DNA from: TMED-70 sp036164085
Lineage (GTDB): Bacteria; Chloroflexota; Dehalococcoidia; Lucifugimonadales; Lucifugimonadaceae
Length of the DNA stretch: 64,000 nt
Assembly (NCBI GenBank): GCA_036164085.1
Contig: JAYZJV010000052.1
Span: 3,539 to 67,538, forward strand
Reading direction: 5' to 3'
A model generated the notes under the pieces. That model saw only the letters and a program-made list of their open reading frames with translations. It was not told where the DNA came from and ran no database searches. Below are positions 1 to 8,445 of the stretch, one piece after another (within the stretch, counting starts at the first letter, position 1; each line of letters opens with the position of its first letter). The position numbers and the translations under genes are program-made.

Positions 1-1
1 T

Positions 2-292
2 TCTAAAGAAGAAGTATTGTTTAATAACAAAGATAAAGATATAAATGCGTTTGTGATAGGGACAATTTTTCCTTCAAACTCTCACCCTAATGGAAAGACT
101 TTGGGTATTGAGAATTTTAAGGAATTAGTTAGACTATCAAAGAAGCCCGTAATAGGAATTGGTGGAATAGGTACAAATAATATCGAATCAATTGTTAATT
201 CAGGAGCCGATGGAATAGCTATGATAAGCGAATTAGCATTTGCTTCAAATTTAAGAAAAATAATCATGGAATTGAAATCATACTATGACTAA
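2..292 (+). CDS. thiE: Thiamine-phosphate synthase ThiE, C-terminal part (cut by window edge)
   Basis: The frame is open to the left edge, so only about the last 96 residues are visible. ThiE joins HMP-pyrophosphate to thiazole phosphate to give thiamine phosphate in the cytoplasm. The visible part has the family landmarks in order: a GTIFPSNSHP segment (the G-P-V-F-x-T region that grips pyrophosphate), VIGIGGIG (phosphate-binding Gly-rich strand) and GADGIAMISEL near the end. An internal TTG at 17 is not the start, because the preceding codons continue the homology. The stop overlaps the thiS start by 8 bases, so the two genes are translationally coupled. The fold is a TIM barrel and other phosphate-binding barrels look similar, but the thiS neighbour supports ThiE. 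Confidence 0.85.
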   Translation, partial: SKEEVLFNNKDKDINAFVIGTIFPSNSHPNGKTLGIENFKELVRLSKKPVIGIGGIGTNNIESIVNSGADGIAMISELAFASNLRKIIMELKSYYD

Positions 293-488
293 AATTTATC
301 TAAACGGTAAAGAAACCGAAATAACAAAAGAGATAACTGTTCAAGAATTTATTCTTTCTCAAGGATTAGATAATAAAATGATCGCAGTGGCAATAAACAT
401 GAAAATAATACACAAAAACGAATATTGCAAAACAATTATTAATAATGGAGATAAAATAGAAATAGTCAGACCTGTAGGTGGAGGTTAG
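285..488 (+). CDS. thiS: Sulfur carrier protein ThiS
   Basis: A 67-aa ubiquitin-like carrier ending in VGGG. The terminal Gly-Gly is adenylylated and thiocarboxylated to donate sulfur to thiazole synthesis. Length and the NGKE...T..ELL-like start with an IVRPVGGG end are typical of ThiS. It begins inside the thiE stop (8-base overlap), indicating a thiamine operon extending left of the window. The stop is 3 bases from the end of the convergent lipoprotein gene, leaving no room for a dedicated terminator. Because MoaD/ThiS/CysO carriers share this fold, it could also serve the MoeB-CysM pair at 34.8-36.6 kb; that is inference. Confidence 0.9.
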   Translation: MTKIYLNGKETEITKEITVQEFILSQGLDNKMIAVAINMKIIHKNEYCKTIINNGDKIEIVRPVGGG

Positions 489-491
489 TTA

Positions 492-1193
492 TTATTCAAC
501 TACACAAACAACACCAAAGTTACCTGTGTCCGCATCTCCACTGTAAAGAGACCTGTACTGAAAGCACCCAGGAACAGTAAATTCTCTTGAATATGTCCAA
601 TCTTCCGGATTTTTGTCAAAAGGACCTTTGTTGAACGCTCCAGAATCCCACATATCTTCTTGCCCTTCGTCAGAAGTTGAAGAACTAGCAGCTCCTTTTG
701 GATTTAGCCAATTTACAGTGGTTCCAGATTTTACTTTTACAGTTTGAGGTTCCATTACTCCTCCTTGACCTATATCGATTTCAACACTTCCTTCTAAAAC
801 AGGTCCTTCAGGCATATCAATTTCTATTACTTCTTCTTCTTTTTCACACGTTGAACCTATACATGCAGCTTCACCACCTGCTTCTGCAGTAGCGGTCAAA
901 GACATTGCAACTTTTTCAGCTGAGGCTGCTGCATCTTTCCCTACAGCTTGAGCAGCAGCAGTGAATGATCTTTCACACTCAGTGACCCATTTAGCTTTAT
1001 CAGCTTCAGAAAGTGTAGCATAAACAATTCCTTGTTCAGCTGTACATTCTGTAACTTCTGCAACAGCAGTTGCAGTTGCGTTACCTAACATATTTTCTGC
1101 AGTTTGTGTTTGAACAATATTTGTGAAAGAACGGGTATCTCCTCCACATCCAAATATTACTGCTATTGAAATCAATAATAAAATTTTTCTCAT
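492..1193 (-). CDS. Lipoprotein with cupredoxin-like C-terminal domain lacking copper ligands
   Basis: A 233-aa protein with a lipoprotein signal peptide (lipobox IFGC, Cys16). An Ala/Thr/Glu-rich helical middle region (about 35-105) contains several Cys. The C-terminal domain (about 133-233) has the plastocyanin/azurin-like arrangement: a VKVKSGTTVNWLNP strand and a late PGCFQYRS turn. In copper proteins the first motif is followed by a His, and the turn reads G-x-Y-x-Y-x-C-x-x-H-x-x-M. Here those positions are not Cys, His or Met, so copper binding is doubtful. It follows the permease gene by 10 bases on the same strand and is the last gene of that transcription unit. It may be an extracytoplasmic accessory of the transporter. 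The function is unknown. Confidence 0.65.
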   Translation of the reverse strand: MRKILLLISIAVIFGCGGDTRSFTNIVQTQTAENMLGNATATAVAEVTECTAEQGIVYATLSEADKAKWVTECERSFTAAAQAVGKDAAASAEKVAMSLTATAEAGGEAACIGSTCEKEEEVIEIDMPEGPVLEGSVEIDIGQGGVMEPQTVKVKSGTTVNWLNPKGAASSSTSDEGQEDMWDSGAFNKGPFDKNPEDWTYSREFTVPGCFQYRSLYSGDADTGNFGVVCVVE

Positions 1194-1203
1194 AACAACT
1201 CTC

Positions 1204-2493
1204 TTAATCTACTTGTCTCAATCTTGGATCTAATCTATCTCTTAACCAATCTCCTAAGAAATTTAATGCCAATACAACTAAGAATATAGCTCCTCCTGGA
1301 ACCATAACTTGGTGAGGAGCAATTGCTAAGTAGTCTCTACCTTCATTAGTCATTACACCCCATGCTGGCGTAGGAGGCTGAATTCCAGCTCCAACGAAAC
1401 TTAAAACAGATTCAGCCAAAATTAAACTACTGGTATTTAATGTAGCTACAACTACAGCAGTATTTAGTACTCCTGGCAAAATATGCTTATACATAATTCT
1501 AAACGCTGTCGCTCCATTGATTTTGGCGCTAGCTACAAAATCTAGTTCCCTAATTATTAAAGTCTGGGCTCGAATAACCCTTACGAATCCACTCCAAGCA
1601 ATTAATGCAAGAACACCCATCAAAACAGTTAGGCCTCTTCCAAAAATCAAAGTAACAACCAATGCAACCATAAGGAATGGTAATGCATACCATATATCAA
1701 CGAACCTTGTTATAAACTCATCAATAAGCCAAGGACTTAAGATAGAAACTCTTTTTTTCTTTCCTTTATAAGTGTAAGTGAATCCAAGATTTGGCTCATA
1801 TCTTGTTGCCGTGTAACCAGCTATAAGCCCTAGAGCAACACCGATGGTCATACCAGCTACCAAAGATATTCCAACAACCATCATAGAAATTTGAGCTCCA
1901 TGTAAAAGTCGACTAAACACATCTCTTCCAACATGATCATTCCCTAAAAGGTGATAGCCGTCAGGCCATGAATCCAATAACTTTGTATCGGTTCTTATAA
2001 CTTGAACATCTAAAACTATATTGTCATTTTGACCGTCAATAATATCTTCATTTGCAATTATCTCGAAAGTTAGAATTGATCCTTCTTGAGATATATTGCT
2101 AAACAAAATATCTGGAGTATTTGGGGTATCTTCATTCCAAGCAATATTATCATTGAAGGAGCCGTTCTTATCAATATCAAAAAGTTGATTATCAGTTGGT
2201 AATTCATATGTAGTAGTAAATGTTGATCCAGCTGTAACTCCTGAGTCAGTCAAATCAATTCCACCTTTAGGCTTAGTAGGAAATTTTATATCTACAGTTC
2301 CTGGTGAATTATGCCTTGCTCTTACATCACCAATGTCTCTTTCATAAGGAGCCACAGTAGGCCCAATAATAGCAGCTATTACAAGTACTATTAATATAAA
2401 AGCAGGAAATACTGGGTATCGTCTAAAAAAAGACCAAGCAATGATCCAATATTTAAGAGGATTAAATTGTGAACTAGATGTTTCAGTAGTCAT
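1204..2493 (-). CDS. Dipeptide/oligopeptide ABC transporter permease, DppC/OppC type, with large insert
   Basis: Inner-membrane permease of the BPD family (429 aa; usual length about 290-310). TM1 lies near 28-48. The family signature HLLGNDHVGRDVFSRL is at about 181-196, and the EAA loop (INGATAFRIMYKHILPG) and the final TM segments follow. Between TM1 and the signature sits an extra segment of roughly 110 residues (about 61-178) rich in beta-prone and acidic residues, including a calcium-loop-like DIDKNGSFNDN. A shorter insert, with the basic stretch KGKKKR, lies after the second TM group. The first insert should face outside by the positive-inside pattern. The gene is 16 bases downstream of the DppB-type gene and should form a heterodimer with it. 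Confidence 0.88.
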   Translation of the reverse strand: MTTETSSSQFNPLKYWIIAWSFFRRYPVFPAFILIVLVIAAIIGPTVAPYERDIGDVRARHNSPGTVDIKFPTKPKGGIDLTDSGVTAGSTFTTTYELPTDNQLFDIDKNGSFNDNIAWNEDTPNTPDILFSNISQEGSILTFEIIANEDIIDGQNDNIVLDVQVIRTDTKLLDSWPDGYHLLGNDHVGRDVFSRLLHGAQISMMVVGISLVAGMTIGVALGLIAGYTATRYEPNLGFTYTYKGKKKRVSILSPWLIDEFITRFVDIWYALPFLMVALVVTLIFGRGLTVLMGVLALIAWSGFVRVIRAQTLIIRELDFVASAKINGATAFRIMYKHILPGVLNTAVVVATLNTSSLILAESVLSFVGAGIQPPTPAWGVMTNEGRDYLAIAPHQVMVPGGAIFLVVLALNFLGDWLRDRLDPRLRQVD

Positions 2494-2509
2494 TCTAAGA
2501 TTCTCCTTA

Positions 2510-3463
2510 TTAATTCAATCGAACCCTAGGGTCAATGATTGTGTATGCGATATCTGCAATGGTTGCAAACACTAGATAAATCAAAATAAACACAAATACA
2601 GTTCCTAATAATAATGGGAAATCATTATCGTTGACTGCTCTGTAAAGTGCATCGTAACCAATTCCAGGCCAAGAAAAAATAATTTCTACAACCAAAGCTC
2701 CATTTAGCCACCCAGAAAAAATCAAAAGTGCACTAGTGACAGGAGCTATTAGAGCATTTCTTAAGGCGTGCTTGAATATTACTGTTGTAAAATTTACACC
2801 CTTAGCTCTAGCTAATCGAATATATTCTGAGTCTAAAATTTCTAGCATAGAAGATCTTGTCAATCTCATAAGTGCTGCGGCTGCACCCCAACCCAGCGCT
2901 ATACAGGGAAGCACATAATCTTTTACATCAAATTCCGGTTTTCTGCCTCCAGCAGGTAACAGTGGTTCACCTCCTGGTTGAATCCACTGATTGAAAATAT
3001 AAATCAAAACTAGACCAGTAACAAATGGTGGTGCTGCCTGGCCAACTAAAGCAGCTCCTCGTGCTATATAATCCCAAGCTGAGCCCCTAAAAACTGCTGC
3101 CACCACTCCGGTGGGTATGCCCAGTAAGATAGCAAAGATCCAACCTCCTAACGCTAATTCTAGTGTTGCTGGAATTTTAGCCATTACAATCTCTGTAACA
3201 GCCATTTGTCTTGCTAATGAAATACCTAGGTCTCCTCTTAGAGTTCTTCCTATCCAGTCAATATATCTCTCATGGAAAGGTTTATTCATACCTAATCTTT
3301 CACCAAGTTTATCCCATTGTTCTTGGGTAATTCCATTTCCACTATCAGGAACAAACAAAAGCCTTGGATCGTTGTGAAAATTCGTTAAGGTGAAAATAGC
3401 TAATGTAGCACCAATAATAGATAAAAATGAGGAAAATAATCTTCCTGCTAAAAATCTAAGCAT
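2510..3463 (-). CDS. Dipeptide/oligopeptide ABC transporter permease, DppB/OppB type
   Basis: A 317-aa inner-membrane permease with the standard order: an N-terminal TM, a periplasmic loop with the LGMNKPFHERYIDW region, and LRGDLGISLARQMAVTEIV leading into the ABC permease core. The EAA motif RAKGVNFTTVIFKHALRNAL and the closing VEIIFSWPGIGYDALYRAV segment follow. Length is normal and no key part is missing. It forms the transmembrane channel with the next permease. It lies 160 bases after the solute-binding protein gene with a terminator-like hairpin between them. No ATP-binding subunit gene is found in the window, so the ATPases must be encoded elsewhere or shared. Confidence 0.92.
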   Translation of the reverse strand: MLRFLAGRLFSSFLSIIGATLAIFTLTNFHNDPRLLFVPDSGNGITQEQWDKLGERLGMNKPFHERYIDWIGRTLRGDLGISLARQMAVTEIVMAKIPATLELALGGWIFAILLGIPTGVVAAVFRGSAWDYIARGAALVGQAAPPFVTGLVLIYIFNQWIQPGGEPLLPAGGRKPEFDVKDYVLPCIALGWGAAAALMRLTRSSMLEILDSEYIRLARAKGVNFTTVIFKHALRNALIAPVTSALLIFSGWLNGALVVEIIFSWPGIGYDALYRAVNDNDFPLLLGTVFVFILIYLVFATIADIAYTIIDPRVRLN

Positions 3464-3544
3464 AACATTCTCTTTTCTCTTACTTTATATATATGTATAA
3501 GCTATATGAATATAACTTTTTAAATAGTTGTTTTGATAGTACAA

Positions 3545-3584
3545 AAAAAGTGGGAAGAAATAAAGTTTTCTTCCCACTTTTTTC
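3545..3584 (-). terminator. Intrinsic terminator between binding-protein and permease genes
   Basis: An inverted repeat, AAAAGTGGGAAGAAA against TTTCTTCCCACTTTT, with a short AT loop, flanked by A7 on one side and T6 on the other. It therefore reads as a Rho-independent terminator on either strand. On the minus strand it lies after the solute-binding protein stop and before the permease genes. Partial read-through here would give more binding protein than permease, a common arrangement for ABC importers. Alternatively the permeases have their own promoter. Confidence 0.8.
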
Positions 3585-3623
3585 ACTTAATTGAACTTTT
3601 AATCAATTATTTTGAATTTTTAG

Positions 3624-5714
3624 TTACTTTAAATCTATTAATTCAGGGTTATTTGAAACGTTAGCATAGTGTTGCTGAGGAGCATTCCATGACTTAATTC
3701 TGTCGTTTACTACGATACCCTTAGGTACTTGGTAAACACCAGCGTATTGTAGCCAGTACATACTGTAATCTACAATATCTTTGTGCATTGCTTTTCTCTT
3801 TTCAGCATCTTGTTCCATAAGAACATTAGCTACACTTTTTGCACCAGCTTTTGATTCAAATCCACAACCCCATGAAGGACGTGTTCTTGAAGTGTCAACT
3901 GGTGGAATTGGCCAGTCTTCAGGCCAAACGTTTGAGTGAACATCACAGTTCTTCAATACTGGAAGATACTGTTCTCTTCTCTTCATTCTAGGTGAAATAA
4001 CTCCACCATAGTCTTCTACTAGTCCAGAAATTTCAATTCCTAGTCTTGCCCAGTCACTCATAACAGTGTCAGCTACCTCAAGTCCTACAGGACCTGCTTC
4101 AGCTGCATAAGCTTGTAGTACTAGACCATCAATAGGTCTGTTACCACTAGCATCTGCTGGGTAACCAGCTTGATCAAGTAGTTTACCAGCAGCCACGATG
4201 TCTCCATCAGGAAGCTCATAAATTACTCCACCAGTTGCAGAAGTTTTTGTTCCTGCGGCATCCCAAACTCCAGTGTCTCTCTTAGGATCCCAACCAGGAT
4301 ATTCTGGTCCCATGTACTCTGAGTAGATTGGTGTTCCGATTCCGTTTAGTAGAGAATCGTTAATACCGTTTCTGTCTAGAGCAGTAGAAAGAGCAAGTCT
4401 TACTAGTCTTGCTTGTTCCATGTCAGACATTCCAGCAGGGTTGTCAGTATCTGTATATCTTACAACAGATGAGTCTGTTCCACCCTCGTGGTATGAATCG
4501 TCTTGCCATGGGTCACCAATCCATGCAACATCTTTATCGTAAGCAGGAGAATCCCAAGGGTTCAATGCTTCACCAGTTCTTGCATGTGTTTCTTCCCAAA
4601 GGTTTCCTGGGAATATGATTGATTGTCCAACGTATCCACCTGGCATAGTCTCTAAGAATCTAAGGTCATCAGATCCAGAAACAACATCAGCAAGTAGTTT
4701 ATAGTCAACTACAGCCATGTCTACTTCACCAGATTTTAACATAGCAACCTGAGTTTGTGACTCAGGAACTTGAATTACTTCAATTTCAGCTACATTTGGG
4801 TTTGCTCTCCAGTGATCTTCTACAGCATATACTGAACATCTGTCACCTGCAGTACACACACCGTGTGCATAAGGTCCAGTCATTACAGCATTCTTAGAAG
4901 CCCAGTCAGCACCCATTATGTCAACGTGGTGTACAGCACCTTGAACAGGAGCAGCACCTAAACAACCGAATTCAGATAGTGGTAAACAGAAAAATACTGG
5001 ACTTACCAATCCAACTTCAAATGTTAAGTCGTCAACAACTTCGGCTTTTGTGAAAATAGCACCAATATCACCAGAATCTGGGTATGAGCTATCAGGGTTT
5101 ACAGTACCGTTAACTGTGTTAAACCATCTTACTCTGTCTTCTGCAGTAACATAACCAAAGTCAGTATCTTCAGCACCTTTTGGAGACTGCCATTTCATTC
5201 CAGCGTTAAGCTCGATTGTAACTTTAGTTCCAGCAGGGTCGATTGACCATGATTTTGCCATCTGAGGAGTCATAGCATTACCTTTATCAAAATAGAAAAG
5301 GTGTTCTCCGATACCAATCAAGTCAGCAGCAGACCACTTATAAGGACCTGACCATGGAGTTCCAAAAACTGGATTTACTTCATGATGAGCTCTCACAAGT
5401 TTACCACTTGGACCGCTTGGTTTGGAAGTCGAAGCTTTAGAAGCACTAGCAGCTTTAGTAGCTTTACTTGCAGCTTTTGGTGCAGGCGCAGCAGCTTTTG
5501 CAGCTTTTGGTGCTTCAGGTTTGGCAGCAGCTTTAGGAGCAGCAGGTGCTTTTGGTGCAGCAGGTGCAGCTGGAGCAGCAGATGATGAAGATGATGATGA
5601 TGATGATGTATCAGCGGCATCGTCTCCTCCACAGGCAACAACTAGTACCATTAACATTGAAGCAACTAGCAGACCAGCTAGCATACCAGATTTACGTAGT
5701 ATATTTATACTCAT
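3624..5714 (-). CDS. Extracellular solute-binding lipoprotein, family 5 (peptide/nickel class)
   Basis: A 696-aa lipid-anchored binding protein for an ABC importer. The signal peptide ends in VVAC (lipobox, Cys28). A Ser run and an Ala/Pro/Lys low-complexity tether extend to about residue 105. The SBP family 5 body follows, with an early GTPWSGPYKW...GIGEHLFYF segment, a WRANPNV region and the ALSTALDRNGINDSLLNGIG helix that is characteristic of the family. It is longer than the usual 520-600 aa mainly because of the tether. The start has GGAGG seven bases upstream (5722-5726). Substrate cannot be read from sequence; peptides are only the default for the family. It heads the transporter unit. 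Confidence 0.9.
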   Translation of the reverse strand: MSINILRKSGMLAGLLVASMLMVLVVACGGDDAADTSSSSSSSSSAAPAAPAAPKAPAAPKAAAKPEAPKAAKAAAPAPKAASKATKAASASKASTSKPSGPSGKLVRAHHEVNPVFGTPWSGPYKWSAADLIGIGEHLFYFDKGNAMTPQMAKSWSIDPAGTKVTIELNAGMKWQSPKGAEDTDFGYVTAEDRVRWFNTVNGTVNPDSSYPDSGDIGAIFTKAEVVDDLTFEVGLVSPVFFCLPLSEFGCLGAAPVQGAVHHVDIMGADWASKNAVMTGPYAHGVCTAGDRCSVYAVEDHWRANPNVAEIEVIQVPESQTQVAMLKSGEVDMAVVDYKLLADVVSGSDDLRFLETMPGGYVGQSIIFPGNLWEETHARTGEALNPWDSPAYDKDVAWIGDPWQDDSYHEGGTDSSVVRYTDTDNPAGMSDMEQARLVRLALSTALDRNGINDSLLNGIGTPIYSEYMGPEYPGWDPKRDTGVWDAAGTKTSATGGVIYELPDGDIVAAGKLLDQAGYPADASGNRPIDGLVLQAYAAEAGPVGLEVADTVMSDWARLGIEISGLVEDYGGVISPRMKRREQYLPVLKNCDVHSNVWPEDWPIPPVDTSRTRPSWGCGFESKAGAKSVANVLMEQDAEKRKAMHKDIVDYSMYWLQYAGVYQVPKGIVVNDRIKSWNAPQQHYANVSNNPELIDLK

Positions 5715-5824
5715 AAATTTTCCTCCAACACTTATCCACCAGAAATCCAGTGGACTTGTTTATTTTATCGCATTAATCAATAACGGGAAGGAACATTTAT
5801 GAAAAAAGGTTGTGTCTAAACAAT

Positions 5825-5852
5825 ACAATAGAAAAATACTATCGGTTGTCTA
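5825..5852 (-). promoter_or_regulatory. Candidate promoter for the solute-binding protein gene
   Basis: Reading the minus strand, TAGACA (5852-5847) is followed after 16 bases by TATTGT (5830-5825), a 5/6 and 4/6 match to the sigma-70 boxes. It lies about 110 bases before the start codon. The leader between them can form a small hairpin (TCCAC 5735-5739 with GTGGA 5750-5754). The rest of the 5715-6011 gap holds no gene that I can see; a short dyad CGCAG/CTGCG (5884-5899) lies near its centre. Confidence 0.4.
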
Positions 5853-6011
5853 TAAAAACCTAATAATTAAAAGTTCAACATCCCGCAGTTAATTCTGCGA
5901 GTTCTCCGTAGAGTATATATAATATCCTGATATGTCAATAAAAAAAAAGAATTTTTTATTGTGTTAATTAGCTAAAAATTCATAGTCAAAACAAGGATAT
6001 TTATACTGAAA

Positions 6012-7169
6012 ATGAACAAAATTAATAGATTGGAATTTAGAAGGTTTTCTGCAAAACACCATAACGCTTCAAGAAATTGGCTGATTCCTATTGTTTATTG
6101 TAATAATTCAGAATTATATGGCATAGGTGATGCAAGTTATTTGGGAGACGATGAAAGAGTCATAGATGAAATAAAATATCTTTTTGAAAAATACTACAAA
6201 GGGAAAGACCCTTTAGAAAACGAAACTCTTTGGTTAAATGCTTATAACAATTCAATGCAAAGGGGAGGTAGAATTTCAACAACAGCAATATCAGGTTTAG
6301 ATATAGCTCTTTGGGATCTAAAAGGGAAAATTTTAAATCAACCTATATATAAGTTATTAGGTGGTTCTTTTAGAGATAAAATCATGGTTTATGCAAATGG
6401 ATGGTACACAAATCCTGGAACTCCTAAGCAAAATGCTGAAGAAGCAATAAAGGTTATGAATATGGGTTACAGAGCACTTAAATTCGATCCTTTCGGACAA
6501 AAAAATTTTTACAAATTATCAAAAGAAGAATTCTTCCTTAGTGAACAAAGAATAAAAGAAGTTAGAAAAGCTGTGGGAAAAAATATTGAGATTCTTATAG
6601 AAGGACATGCAAAATTCAATGTAATGACAGCTACAAAGATTTCAGAAATGATAAAACAATATGATCCATTATTTTTTGAGGAACCCGTTTCTGAAGAGAA
6701 TATATCTGAATTAGTAACCCTCAAAAAACACACAAATATATCCATAGCTACTGGAGAGCGATTGTATACAAAATTTCCATTTGGAGAAATTATAGATAAA
6801 AACGCTGCAGATGTTCTTCAGCCAGATATTGCAAACGCAGGTGGGTTAACTGAATTAAAGAAAATTTCTAATATGGCTGAAACAAAGCATATTACTATTG
6901 CCCCTCATAATACATGTTCTCCCGTAGGAGCAATAGCTGAAATGCATCTATGTAAAAATATTCCCAACTTTGAAATAATGGAGTATCATGCAGAATTTTA
7001 TTCTCCTCATTACTTCAAAGTATTTGACGGTTTCCCTAGACAAAAAGACGGATATGTTACACTATCTGAAAAGCCAGGGTTAGGGCTTGAAATAAATGAA
7101 ACTGAAATAGAAAAACATCCTCCATTTGAAAATACAAATGCTAGAGGTGGAGCAAATAAAAAAATTTAA
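6012..7169 (+). CDS. Enolase-superfamily sugar-acid dehydratase (galactonate dehydratase-like)
   Basis: A 385-aa member of the mandelate racemase/muconate lactonizing group. It has an N-terminal capping domain and a barrel beginning at the DLKGKILNQPIYKLLGG helix. Active-site landmarks are a K-x-D (LKFDPFG), then IEGHAKF with an acidic residue and His as in the D-galactonate/mannonate dehydratase subgroup. Metal-ligand Glu residues are in FFEEPV and ATGERL, the His is in APHNTCSP, and a closing Glu is in FEIMEY. The first ligand is Glu where Asp is common. Such enzymes dehydrate aldonic acids to 2-keto-3-deoxy acids. The next gene, 16 bases on, is an aldolase for such products, so the two likely act in sequence. 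Exact substrate is unknown. Confidence 0.85.
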   Translation: MNKINRLEFRRFSAKHHNASRNWLIPIVYCNNSELYGIGDASYLGDDERVIDEIKYLFEKYYKGKDPLENETLWLNAYNNSMQRGGRISTTAISGLDIALWDLKGKILNQPIYKLLGGSFRDKIMVYANGWYTNPGTPKQNAEEAIKVMNMGYRALKFDPFGQKNFYKLSKEEFFLSEQRIKEVRKAVGKNIEILIEGHAKFNVMTATKISEMIKQYDPLFFEEPVSEENISELVTLKKHTNISIATGERLYTKFPFGEIIDKNAADVLQPDIANAGGLTELKKISNMAETKHITIAPHNTCSPVGAIAEMHLCKNIPNFEIMEYHAEFYSPHYFKVFDGFPRQKDGYVTLSEKPGLGLEINETEIEKHPPFENTNARGGANKKI

Positions 7170-7185
7170 TTGATAGGAGATATTG

Positions 7186-7920
7186 ATGATTGAAAATACT
7201 ATAATCAAAAAAAATAAAGAAGGGAAAAAAGCAAATGTTTTTGGACTGACTTATCCTTCTCTGCAATTAGTAGAACTTGCTGCTCACGCTGGTTTTGATG
7301 CCATAAATTGCGATGGAGAGCATGGCCTTTTTTCTCCTGAATCAATTGATGATGTCTGTAGAGTTGCAAATGGATATGGGATGAGTGTAACAGCTCGGGT
7401 TCCAGATAAAAGTCCTTATTGGATAAATCTATATTTAGATAGAGGGATACAGGGAATTGTAGGTCCTCATGTAGAATCAAAAAAAGAAGCACAAGATTTT
7501 GCTGATGCATGTTTATTTCCTCCTTTTGGAAAAAGATCCTGGGGTGGCGGAAGAGGAACTGAATTCAACGATGATCAAAAAATATCTGATTACGGTGGAA
7601 AATTAGGATTTGCAGAATGGACAAATAAAAATATGCTTGTTATAGCACAAATTGAATCTGTCCCAGGATGGGATAATTTAGAAGAAATTTTAAGTGTAGA
7701 AGGTTTGTCTGGTATAACCGGGGGACCTAATGACTTAGCTGCTTCTATGGGAATCCCAGGTGAACCTGATAATCCTAAAAGACAAAAATTAACTTCGGAT
7801 ATAGAAAGTAAAGCTAGAGGGAAAAATAAATTAGTCCAAGATGACATAATGAGAACTTTGTCAATTCAAGAATTAATGATTGATAGTGGTAGGAAATTTA
7901 TTTCTGAAGGTGATAAATAA
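7186..7920 (+). CDS. HpcH/HpaI-family class II aldolase (2-keto-3-deoxy acid aldolase)
   Basis: A 244-aa metal-dependent aldolase. Family landmarks are NCDGEHGLFSPE (catalytic His), an Arg in TARVPD, LDRGIQGIVGPHVES, AQIESVPG (metal Glu) and GGPNDLAASMG (metal Asp). The C-terminal 50 residues are lysine-rich and diverge from the usual helix, but GRKFISEGDK still corresponds to the family end, so the gene looks intact. The ATG at 7186 is chosen over TTG at 7183 because AGGAGA (7175-7180) is then 5 bases upstream. Coupled to the upstream dehydratase, it would split the 2-keto-3-deoxy acid into pyruvate and an aldehyde. Confidence 0.85.
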   Translation: MIENTIIKKNKEGKKANVFGLTYPSLQLVELAAHAGFDAINCDGEHGLFSPESIDDVCRVANGYGMSVTARVPDKSPYWINLYLDRGIQGIVGPHVESKKEAQDFADACLFPPFGKRSWGGGRGTEFNDDQKISDYGGKLGFAEWTNKNMLVIAQIESVPGWDNLEEILSVEGLSGITGGPNDLAASMGIPGEPDNPKRQKLTSDIESKARGKNKLVQDDIMRTLSIQELMIDSGRKFISEGDK

Positions 7921-7923
7921 CAA

Positions 7924-8445
7924 ATGAAAAAGATTTCTTTCATAAAATCAGGTGGAAAAGAACTAGCATTACATGGAGACTATTTAAGATTCAAAGACGA
8001 TGAATCTATAAAAGACATAATAATCAGTAAAATCGTTTCTGTATCCATAGAAAACATTTCTGGACACTACATTAAATTATTTTGGGCAACTTTAGGTTTA
8101 TTTTGTTCATTAATTTCTTGGTATTTTTTAGAAGAGAGCATTTTTAGCACAACTGTATCTATATTAAGTTTAATTGGAGGTATGATTTTTTTTGCAAGTT
8201 TTTTTATAATGGCTTCATATAATCAACTGACTATAAAAACATCAAGATTAGATATTACATTAGAATTCTCAAACTTTAATAGAATTAAGATATTAGAATT
8301 TAAGCAAAATTTATTAACTACAATTGCAATAAAAAACGGACTTCTGAAAAGTGTAGGTAAAAGAAAAAAGCTTCTAAAGTACTTAAAATCCAAAGATTTC
8401 GAAATGTACGAACAGCTTATTAAGCCCATTATTAATTCTAATTAA
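7924..8445 (+). CDS. Hypothetical two-TM membrane protein
   Basis: A 173-aa protein that I do not assign to a named family. A soluble beta-prone N-terminus (about 1-50) is followed by two hydrophobic segments (about 55-75 and 80-100). A C-terminal cytoplasmic-type region (about 105-173) is rich in Lys/Leu and contains KSVGKRKKLLKYLK. The layout resembles small PH-like membrane proteins, but there is no decisive motif. It starts 3 bases after the aldolase stop, so it is probably cotranscribed with the dehydratase-aldolase pair. Its stop overlaps the convergent tsaD stop by 8 bases. Confidence 0.65.
   Translation: MKKISFIKSGGKELALHGDYLRFKDDESIKDIIISKIVSVSIENISGHYIKLFWATLGLFCSLISWYFLEESIFSTTVSILSLIGGMIFFASFFIMASYNQLTIKTSRLDITLEFSNFNRIKILEFKQNLLTTIAIKNGLLKSVGKRKKLLKYLKSKDFEMYEQLIKPIINSN

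Noticed and set aside
5422..5802. Ala/Phe-rich open frame opposite the start of the solute-binding protein gene
   Set aside because: It is the complement of the Ala/Pro/Lys tether and Ser run; the minus-strand lipoprotein reading has signal peptide, ribosome site and homology.
5797..5817. Tiny frame MKKGCV after AAGGA
   Set aside because: Six codons with no terminator or hairpin linked to a downstream gene; nothing to separate it from chance.
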